Shown here one piece after another: positions 55,628 to 64,000 of a stretch of 64,000 nt of DNA. Position 1 is the first letter of the stretch; every line of letters starts with the position of its first letter. The stretch lies in contig JANTQA010000012.1 of assembly GCA_027625915.1 (NCBI GenBank), positions 1 through 64,000 on the forward strand, read 5' to 3'. The translations under genes and the position numbers were made by a program. The notes under the pieces were generated by a model, which searched no databases, had not been told where the DNA came from, and saw only the letters and a program-made list of their open reading frames with translations. Origin of the DNA: Anaeramoeba flamelloides. Taxonomy: Eukaryota; Metamonada; Anaeramoebidae.

Positions 55628-55990
55628 ATTTTCCCAAATCTTGTTTTCGCAAAATCCCAGTACAAGATACCGACTCGACAGCAAAAACCCAGTCAAAGTA
55701 ACGACTCGACAGATAGTACGGAAAGTTCAATTTGGTTCACTTTGGTTGGTTTCAGATCGCATTCGTTGGATTCAGTTCAGTTGCATAAGTCCTCGTCGAA
55801 GATCTGATCATGAACAAGTTTGGTTGGGTTAGTCATGATCAGGTCAACCAATTCTTAGAATGATTTTTTATATTTTTTACCTTTCCCAAACACCTAAAAA
55901 AACAAAAAGAGAAGGAACATAGAGCCCAAGTAACTTAAGAAGGGAAATTTGGAAAAGGTAAAAAGTATAAAAAATAAAAAAAAACTTTTT
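55517..55990 (+). repeat. Dispersed repeat R1, copy 2
   Basis: Nearly identical to 1378-1790 from AAGAATAAGATTTGGTTTTCG to the AGTATAAAAAATAAAAA end, with an extra duplicated piece (ATACCGACTCGACAGCAAAAACCC) and a longer T tract. The closing palindrome is at 55871-55968. FB1 is absent here, so the left edge (GGTTTTTAAGAATAAG) shows a likely empty site for the FB1 insertion. Confidence 0.6.
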
Positions 55991-58900
55991 TTTTTCAAAT
56001 ATAAATTATTCTGTATAATTGACCTTTGAAGAACAAATAAGAAATGAACAGAATAATACACATCAAAGAATTGTTGATCTATGTCTGAAAGAAAACTAAT
56101 TAATCAATAAATTTTCTTAAAAATTGAAAAACTCGAATTCTTAGTACCCTAATGAGAAAAACAAGGATGTTCATTTTTGAACTTTTACTGATATTTGAAT
56201 AATAAATATGAAACATTTTCAACTTCATTTTCCATACTTTTCTTTTAGAAACCAAGCCCCCAAAAGAAGTGTGTTGGTATTTGTAGTCACTATTTGAAAA
56301 AGGAAATGAAAATGAAGTGAAAATTTTTCACATTTATTAAACAAATATCAAGATCAAAGATCGAATTGAATAGCAATAGAAATCATATTGATTTCTCAAC
56401 AATCTTTACATGGTTTCAATAACCTTAAAATAACATATTCTAACCAAGTGACTATTGATCTTACAATATATAAAAAAATTTGCAACTGAATTACTTTTTA
56501 AAAAAAAAATTGAAAAAAAAAACAATACAAATGTGAAAAAATGATTTCAATTTTGAAAATTTCCAAAATAAAATTTTTCTTCTAATATCTATGCAAAGCC
56601 TTTAAACACATATATTATACCCATTACAACTGGGCCACTTTGGATGAAAAATAGTTTATTATGATAGAAAATAAAATGGGATATATTATGAAATTTCAAA
56701 ATTGGTTAAATTGTATTTTTTTCTTATTTTTGAAAAGTTTCTTGATTATTTTCACCATTATGAAAGTTTTTAAAGAATTTAATGATTATGAGAGGAAAAA
56801 TCAAAAATATTATTTTGTGATTGGTAGTATTTTATTACTAAAATTGTAGGAAATCCAAAATCTTGAAATCATCAATATTTAAAATAATTTTAAAAATTTT
56901 TTTTAAAAACCGATTTTAACTTTTAAAATTAAGTTCGAAATTTTTATTATTTAAAACACTTTGATCTTAATCTAATTCCTCTATTAATTTTTTTTTTTTT
57001 TAAACCCTAGCTAAAAATCTCTCAAATACCATCTAAAGTCCTCTAACCTATGACAACATACCAAAACCTACCCGAACCTGTTAGTACCACCTGGTAATAA
57101 TTTTTAAATATCTACAACTAATCAATTTCAATATAATTGAAATATTTTGAAAAAAATGTGAATTTGACCAATTTTGAAAAAGTAAATAATTTTACAAACA
57201 AAATACCTGAGAAAATATGAATAAACTTTTTAAAAAATCGATATATGTAATGACTTTTAAAATAATTTAATTATTAGCCAAAAATCTTTATGTTAACCTT
57301 TTTTCAGAGAAATTTCTGCAATAGAAAATCCCTAATACTCATTTCAAAAATTGTTACTGATTTTTTTTTTTTAAAAAAAAAAAAAGGTTTTTTTAATCTT
57401 TTTAATAATCAAAAAGTGAATTAGTAATAAGATTTTATTATTAATTGTTCTTGAATACTAAAGTTATATATCTATATTTCAATTAATTATTTCAGATGAG
57501 TGACAATTTTTGAAACATGATTTTATTATAAAAAAATATTGATTAAATTTAGAGTTCTTTTAGGAAATGATTTATCTTATATTCTTATCAAAATAAATTG
57601 CAATTTTCTATTTTAGAATTGTTTTTTTCCAATGAAATCAATATTTTTTATTCTTTTTTTTTTTTTTATAATATCATTTTTTTTTATTTTATCATTTTTT
57701 CATTTCATTTTTTTTAAAAAAAGTTGGAAAAAACTATCCAAAAAACACAAATAAAATTTTAGAAAATTGAGATATCAAATACCCTTTTATATGCGATTTG
57801 TTAATAATAAAAAAAAACCTTTTTCATTGTTGAAAGCTTGAAAATAAAATGTTTGTAATCCTCATTGAAAAATTACCATTTTCCCCATTCCAGATTTTAA
57901 TTTATTTAGTTTTTTTTTTTTGAAATATCAGGATTTGATAATATTATAATACATTCAGTTTCATATTAAAGACTCATACTTTGAACAAAATTAAAGTCAC
58001 ATCAAAATCTCAAATTAAAGTATATTTTTTTTTAACAAATTATCTTTGAAAAAAGCTGAATTGTACACTTTAATTTGAAAAATTTTTGTGTTTAATTTCT
58101 ATTCTAAGTTGGTATCTTAAAAAATGGTACTGACTATAATTCAAAATTGAATTATTTAAAATACTAATAATAATAATTTGTTTCTAAATCAAAAATAATA
58201 TATATAAGCGATTTCACTCAAAGGTAACAAGCCAAAACTGAAATATCCCACCTATTTTTAAGAATCAACCAAACCATACAATTGTTTAAAAATCAGAGGC
58301 ATAATAAACTTTTATTTAGGGTTGATATTAATAAAAGAAATACTAAAATAAACCATAAATTTTTCAAAAAAAAAAAAATACCAAAAAAAATAATTTTTGG
58401 GTACCTTTCATTGGAACATACCCTGCTAAATTTCTTTTGATAATTAAAATTTTCAACAATATGATTTTTTGAATTGTGAATGTATTAATTTTAAAAGAAA
58501 CTCCAAAGATTCAATTTTCTTATAGTTAATTGAAGTTTCAAACATTTTTTTTATATTTTCAAATTTACTTTTTTGTTTTTTAAAAGAAAAAAAGAAAAAA
58601 AAGAGAAAAAGAAAAAAAAAATGTTTTAAATGAAAAACAATGATCTGATCTCAAAATAGAAAATTTATTTTGAGAATAATCTGTGATAAAACTCATTGAA
58701 TTCCTTAAATTTCTTCAATAAAACTGGAACCTCTTTGATTGAAAAAGAGTTTATATTTATATTATTTATTTTTTTTTCATATGAATTACATCTTTTAAAA
58801 TGGAGTTTATTTATTGGATTAAAATCAAAACACAATTTAAGATATTATACCAAAGTAAATACTATTTTTTCGTTTTATAATCTTTTCCTAAAAAATTAAA

Positions 58901-59420
58901 AAAAATAAAATTTGAAAAAAAAATTAAAAATAAAAATTAAAAAGAAATTTGATAATCAATTAATCAAGTAACAAATTAAAAATAACAAAGTAACTAAAAA
59001 CACCAATAAAGAATAAAAAAAACGAAAATCGATAGAAACTATTCTATATTTATTTCACTTTTTATCCCATTTTTGAATTTCGATTATATATATTTTTTCT
59101 TTTAAAAGTGAAAACAAGTAACAAAATAGATATTATAAATTTAGCCTTTTTTATTCATTTATTTGATTATTATTTTAACAATTTTTCTTCTAAATTAAAT
59201 TATCTGAAAACAGTAGGAGATGAAAAAACTATAATAAACTAAATTCCAAAAAAAAATGTATATACATTAAACAGTTGAAAGAATAAGAATACCACAGACT
59301 TTGCATTCAATTTGTAAACAATTTTGATTTTGAAAAACTATAACATTTTTTGTCTTTTTTTGTTTTGTTTTCATTTCCTTTTTTGCAGTTTTTTAATCTG
59401 TTTCGTTAGATCTGGAATTT
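55991..59420. other. AT-rich stretch without a supported gene
   Basis: A/T-rich with homopolymers. A relic of MITE-1 lies at 57952-58136. CCTAACCTATGACAACATACC (57030-57055) and CCTACCCGAACC are isolated C-rich words. Short frames (56661-56849, 58696-58899) are AT-driven and not called. Confidence 0.4.
57952..58136. mobile_element. Old MITE-1 relic
   Basis: Tips ATTCAGTTTCATATTAAAG and TTAAAAAATGGTACTGACTA with block words ATCTCAAATTAAAG and CTTTAATTTGAAA in the right places. Heavily mutated, so much older than the consensus-like copies. Confidence 0.6.
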
Positions 59421-59434
59421 TTTTTTCGATGATA

Positions 59435-59745
59435 ATTACTAGAAGGTTAGTATTGAGTTTGTTAAATTGGAAAATCACATACAATTGGTTGACGGTATCT
59501 TATCTTTTGATCGATTAACAATTTTTTTTGAAATTTCAACAGATTTATCAATACATTTTTTTTGTTCAGCTCGTTTTATTATTTTCTACACACCGGTTTT
59601 GATTTTTTTGTTTTATATTTTTTTCTTTTATTTGGATTAGAATAATTACTTATAAAAACATTAATACGAGGTAACTTAAAAATGATTTTATATTGTGTTT
59701 GGAAAAATATAATAAATTGAGTTTTTTTTTGCCTTTTTTTATTTT
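59435..59745 (-). repeat. Partial inverted class B flank
   Basis: GTTAAATTGGAAAATCACATACAATTGG and TTTTGATCGATTAAC, the same as 24960-25010. This is the minus-strand version of the class B flank without its hairpin module. Confidence 0.6.
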
Positions 59746-59751
59746 TATGTG

Positions 59752-59797
<46 letters not shown>

Positions 59798-59835
59798 TTA
59801 TTCTTATTATTCTTATTATTATTATTAATATTAAT
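59752..59835 (+). repeat. (ATT)n microsatellite
   Basis: About 80 bp of perfect, then slightly interrupted, ATT triplets. A frame through it codes only isoleucine and is not a gene. Confidence 0.9.
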
Positions 59836-60445
59836 ATTGTTAGTATATATAAATTAGGGGATATATCTTCACTCATACTTTTAAAACTAGGAATTCAAAA
59901 TAAAGAAAAAAAAAAAAAGCAAAAAATTTCAAGTTTCTGGTTAAAATTTGTTATTAAAAGATCAAATATTTTTTTTTTTTTTTTTTGAAGGTAAAAAGAA
60001 GAAAAAAATTTGTTTTTGTTTTTGATTTTTTTTTTAAAGGAAGAAAAGATTCAATAAAAAATATTTTTTTTTAGATTGTTTTTAACTAAAATGTGATCAA
60101 AAAATGAATAAAAAAAAAAGTAAAAGTAAAAATGTGATCAATAAATGAATAAAAAAAAGTAAAAGTAAAAATGTTGATAAAAATAAAAAATAAAAAAAAG
60201 TAAAACTAAAAATGTAAAAAAAGAAAAAGAAATAAAAAAAAAAAAGAGAGAAAGAATAATAAAAAAAAAAATGGGAAAACACTGTTTGTTTTAATTTTTT
60301 TACTTTAAAGTAAATACTCAAAGTAAAAAAACCAAAATAAGATAAGGTAAACTAAATGTTGAAAATTTTGAGAATCGCAATAGCTTTTTATTTTAATAAA
60401 TATTTGAAGTAATGTATTTTTGATTAATTTATTTGATGATTTTAT

Positions 60446-62662
60446 TTATTTTTCACTTGAATTTGGTAATTCTATTGGACCAAGTACCTTAATTTTTTTA
60501 TTATAAATTACTTGAAAGTTTTGATCATTTGAATCAGATTTCCAATTGATTTCATCATTTTCTTCTAGGTCATAAATAAAATTAATATGTTTCTTTTGAA
60601 ATTTAAATATGACTGTCTTTCCAATTAAAATATTATCATAATAATAATAAAAACAAAAATAATTTTCAACATCTAATTTTATTTTCTTTATATCTATTGT
60701 TTTATTCTTCTTATTGCTATTATCACTTTTAATTGATAAATGGACTTTTTTTATTTCTTTTAAATTATTTATATCTGTAGTTGAATTTAAATTGATTTGA
60801 GTCAAATAAAAATGAAACTTTGAATTTTTAATTGATTGGTTCTTTTGACAATTAAATAAAATTTTAAAACTGCACCCGATTGTATTTTTTTCTGAATTTA
60901 TGTCTTGGAATTCTTTTGTTAATATTAATTTGAAATTTGTATTATTTTGTAATTTCTTTAAAAGAATATATTTATTTTCTTTTGAAAATTGTTTTAAAGA
61001 GATATTTTTTTTTTTAATTTGTTCTGGGAAAGATCTAAAAAGGAGTACAAGTTTTTTTTCATAATTTTGAATTTTGTTTTTGATTAATTTTTTTTGATTG
61101 TTATTCAATTTTTCAATACCATTTTCAATTTTTTCAATTTGTTCTTCATTGTCTGAAATATCTAAAGCATCTTCTAAATTTTCTTCTTCTTCGGAGATTT
61201 TTTTTCGCAAATTTCGAATATCTTTAGAAATATCTCTATGCTTTTTATCTATCCCTTTGATTCTATTTTGTAACTTAGTATTATTATCTATATCGATGAT
61301 AAGAGGTTGAATTGATAAATTGATAATATTTAATTTTTCTTTAATTTGATTAAATTTGATAAGAGTTTCATTTAAAGGAATTAATCTCTGGCGAATTATT
61401 TGGATTTTCTTGATATATATTTTTAATTCTTCAATTTCATTAACTTTAATAACATAATCATTTTGATATTTTTCAGACATTTTATTCAGTTCATTGTTAT
61501 CAGCAAATATCATTTGTTCATTTGTATCATTTGAAAATAAATTAATCAATTTTGAAATTGCATTTTTTTTTTGAGAAAATTCAATCATTTTTTGTTTTTC
61601 AAGATTATTTAATTCTTTAATATAAGTAATTACATTTTCATTATTATAAGTTCCTTCTATTATTTGACAATTAATTTTCAAATTTTTATTTATTTCTTCA
61701 AATAGATTATTTTTGATTTCTTCAAAGTTGAAAAATATTTCATTATAATTTCCAAGTTTAAGTTTTATTTTTTCAAGATATTCTGAATATTCTTCTAATA
61801 ATTTCATTTTTTCAGAAATGAGATTTTCGAGATCATTTTCATTTTCATTTTCATTTTCAATTTCAATTTTATTGAGATTGTTGTTTTCATTACAAACAAC
61901 TTTTTTACTATTTGGTTTGCTTTGTTTTAGTTTAAATAATCGAATCAAATTTTGTTCAAAAATCATTGGGTTAATTTTTAGTTGTTGGTTATAATTCTTT
62001 TGCAATTTTTGATAAATTTCTTGAATTTCATTTTTTAAAGAATTAAGATCTTCTAGGCTTATCTTTTCTTCATTTTTCCTGTTTTCAAATGTAAGCAATT
62101 CGTTTTTTAGAAAAATCTTCAAAATTTGAGGTATATTTTCAGTCAAATCAATATTAATTGGATCTGTTATTTTGGGTTCTTCCAATTGAATGAAAATCTC
62201 TTTAAAATTAATTCCCCTTTTGGCATTTATACTTTTTATTGTCTTGCTTTTTTGTTCAAGTTTTTCATTTGTTTGTGTTACTTTGGTTTTGAAATTTGTA
62301 TTTTCTTGATTCTTTTCTTTTATTTCATTATTCTTTTCATTTATTTCATGGTCCTTTTCTGTGATGATTCTTTTAAGATTTCTATTGCGTTCATTCTTTT
62401 GTTCTAATTCATTGTCCTTTTCTGTGATGATTCTTTTAAGTTTTCTAATTTGTTCATTCTTTTCTGTGATGATTCTTTTAAGGTTTCTATTGCGTTCATT
62501 CTTTTGTTCTAATTCATTTTCCCTTTCTGTGATGATTCTTTTAAGGTTTATAATTTTTTGATTCTTTTCGTTTAATTCATTATTCTTTGTTTCTAATTCT
62601 CTTTGAAGATTTTTATTTTGTTCATTTTTTTGTTCTAATTCATTTTTTTGATTTTCAATCAC
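60446..62662 (-). CDS. Large coiled-coil protein, 5' end uncertain
   Basis: The only long intact gene: 738 residues, Asn/Lys/Glu-rich. Residues about 1-130 are coiled coil with four repeats of LKRIITE(K/R)...NELEQKNERNRN. About 150-260 is a mixed helical part (FKEIFIQLEEPKITDPI), followed by an acidic ENENENEN linker. About 280-560 is further coil with an acidic break (EEEENLEDALDISDNEEQ), and about 570-738 looks beta-rich (TIGCSFKILFNCQ, YFCFYYYYDNILIGKTVIF), ending IELPNSSEK. No known catalytic motif; I do not recognise the family. The first codon at 62662 is GTG. The frame stays open to 62698, just after TAG (62701-62699), without any ATG, so a 5' exon joined at that AG or a lost 5' end is likely. 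Role inferred only as structural or scaffold. Confidence 0.7.
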   Translation of the reverse strand: MIENQKNELEQKNEQNKNLQRELETKNNELNEKNQKIINLKRIITERENELEQKNERNRNLKRIITEKNEQIRKLKRIITEKDNELEQKNERNRNLKRIITEKDHEINEKNNEIKEKNQENTNFKTKVTQTNEKLEQKSKTIKSINAKRGINFKEIFIQLEEPKITDPINIDLTENIPQILKIFLKNELLTFENRKNEEKISLEDLNSLKNEIQEIYQKLQKNYNQQLKINPMIFEQNLIRLFKLKQSKPNSKKVVCNENNNLNKIEIENENENENDLENLISEKMKLLEEYSEYLEKIKLKLGNYNEIFFNFEEIKNNLFEEINKNLKINCQIIEGTYNNENVITYIKELNNLEKQKMIEFSQKKNAISKLINLFSNDTNEQMIFADNNELNKMSEKYQNDYVIKVNEIEELKIYIKKIQIIRQRLIPLNETLIKFNQIKEKLNIINLSIQPLIIDIDNNTKLQNRIKGIDKKHRDISKDIRNLRKKISEEEENLEDALDISDNEEQIEKIENGIEKLNNNQKKLIKNKIQNYEKKLVLLFRSFPEQIKKKNISLKQFSKENKYILLKKLQNNTNFKLILTKEFQDINSEKNTIGCSFKILFNCQKNQSIKNSKFHFYLTQINLNSTTDINNLKEIKKVHLSIKSDNSNKKNKTIDIKKIKLDVENYFCFYYYYDNILIGKTVIFKFQKKHINFIYDLEENDEINWKSDSNDQNFQVIYNKKIKVLGPIELPNSSEK

Positions 62663-62701
62663 TTTTTTATTTTGAAAATATTGAGCAAAGATCCAATCCT
62701 A

Positions 62702-63379
62702 TTATCATATCTTTAAAGAATATAAGATATACAAAGTTTATTGTAAGATTTATAGTTTTAATAAATTTATATGTCAATTTTGAGAAATACCAAATATAAA
62801 AATACATTTATGGAAATATTAACATGCACATTATAACAATTTAATTTTTATATCAAAAACATTTAGAAATAATTTTAAAAGATTTTTAATGTTTAAAAAT
62901 TATTTAAACATTTTTTTATTTTGTTTTATTATTTCAAGCGGGGAATCTCTTAACTCTTATTCGTAATATTTTTTTATTTTGAGAATTTTTTTTAAAAAAA
63001 ATTATTACAGCAATACCAAACCCGATTTGAACAACTCAACCATTGTTGATTTCCAAAATTTATTAAACATTTTTTAACTTGTTTTAAATAATGTTTAATA
63101 AATTAATATTTTTACCTCAAAAGGCAAGAAATCAAGTGAGGCATCATTCTTAGAGCATCTTTTCTTTTATTCATTCATTTTTTTTTTAAAAATTTTTTAA
63201 AAAAATATTTTATAAAATTCCTCTTTATATAAACCCGATTCCAAAAATTTGGACACACCCAAAATCAAAAATAGGCAAAATAAAACCCAATTTATTGTAT
63301 TTTTCGAAACCTAATACAAAACCACATTTAAGTTACAGGGTATTAATGTTTTAATCAGTAATCATTTTATTCAAAATAA
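62702..63379. other. AT-rich stretch upstream of the coiled-coil gene
   Basis: No clear promoter or 5' exon was recognised on the minus strand. CATTTTTT/AAAATG fold-backs near 63060-63110 and AATTTTTTTAAAAAAAATT are simple AT palindromes. Confidence 0.35.
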
Positions 63380-63780
63380 AAGAAAAAAATATAAAATGAA
63401 AAAATAAAAACAGGTTGTGTCCAAAAATAATGAAAAGAGCGGAACAAAAAATGTATAGGTAAATTTGTTAAAAATTCACCAACAATTGTTGATCGATCAA
63501 ATGATAAGATACTATGAACCAATTGTATGTGATTTTTTCTATTAAACAAACTCAAAACGAACCTTCTATCAACCATCGAAAAAAAATTACAGTTCTGAAG
63601 AAACAGATTACATAACTGGAAAAAAGGAAATGAAAACAAATCAAAAAAGACAAAAAATGAAAATAGTTTGTAAAATCAAAATTCTTTCTAAATTGAATTT
63701 AAAGGTGTAGTATTGTTGTTCTTTCAACTGTTTAAGCTGTGTCCAAATTTTTGGAATATAGTTTAGCATCTACAATACCA
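63380..63780 (+). repeat. Class B flank fragment
   Basis: CAACAATTGTTGATCGATCAA, CCAATTGTATGTGATTTTTTC, ATCAACCATCG, AAATCAAAATTCTTTC and TTCAACTGTTTAAGCTGTGTCC are collinear with 7640-7980 and 17040-17380. No hairpin module precedes it within 500 bp. The last 220 bases of the window hold nothing recognised. Confidence 0.55.
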
Positions 63781-64000
63781 AGAGCAATAATAGAAGAATT
63801 GTAAGAAAACAACAATTGATAATTTCGATTGGGATGCATTATTATAAAATTTAATTAAAATTAACAGATCACCGAAAGTAAATTCATGTATACTAGGTTT
63901 GGTTTAGAATTGTGTAAAATTTGAGATTTTACCCATTTATTTTTAAATTAAATGAAAAAAAAAAATACTTAGTTACCCTACACTTGACAAAAGACTTCAC

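Noticed and set aside
1-64000. tRNA or rRNA genes
   Set aside because: No cloverleaf with A and B boxes and no rRNA core sequences were recognised by eye; a covariance search could change this.
1-64000. LTR retroelements, Polintons or other capsid-bearing elements
   Set aside because: No long terminal direct repeats, protease, integrase core or capsid-like frames were recognised; the only RT is of non-LTR type.

Overview
This window is extremely AT-rich, repeat-laden nuclear DNA of a microbial eukaryote. Genes are sparse and most coding traces are transposon or decayed-gene remains. Lysine/glutamate/asparagine-rich coiled-coil proteins, a decayed RCC1-repeat plus BTB-domain gene and a Crinkler-type (CRN) ATPase/nuclease fossil together suggest an anaerobic amoeba such as Anaeramoeba. 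That assignment rests on family resemblance only, because no rRNA or tRNA gene was seen.

The backbone of about 2.3-21.8 kb, 33.4-38.8 kb and 46.5-53.7 kb is a degenerate higher-order repeat. Each unit is punctuated by a strikingly conserved 44-bp double-hairpin module: GGCCATCTAAAGATGGCC, two bases, then an 11-bp-stem hairpin. I find 12 copies (11 on +, 1 on -). They fall into two classes by the dinucleotide between the hairpins (TA, class A; TT, class B), and the classes have different flanks. Each module sits where the + strand switches from G/T-rich to A/C-rich. Between an A and a B module lies a diverged long inverted repeat. Once recognisable insertions are subtracted, its length is close to 2.9-3.0 kb in all three complete A-to-B units. 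Hairpin bases show compensatory changes, which makes this module the most interesting signal in the window.

This backbone is riddled with mobile elements. A roughly 197-bp near-palindromic Tc1/mariner-like MITE (called MITE-1 here) has 16 full copies plus halves and relics. A large foldback element occurs at 38-1376, 23.7-24.9 kb (partial) and 45126-46450. There are several other TIR elements, mostly TA-flanked and one TTAA-flanked. A pogo/Tigger-like transposon at 27.47-29.1 kb has a transposase frame interrupted only by two MITE-1 copies. A second, decayed DDE-type transposase lies at 22.0-23.3 kb. Three 5'-truncated LINE pieces are present, and two of them sit in the same target sequence of two different backbone units in opposite orientation.

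Host-type genes are few. A coiled-coil ORF lies at 29430-30113. A Crinkler-type ATPase/nuclease fossil with long E/K tracts spans 30.4-33.2 kb. A decayed RCC1-BTB gene runs 43594 to 41566 on the minus strand. One long open coiled-coil gene lies at 62662-60446 on the minus strand and is the only sizeable uninterrupted frame. The stretches 38.9-40.3, 43.6-44.7, 53.7-55.5, 56.0-59.4 and 62.7-63.4 kb are AT-rich with no gene I can support.
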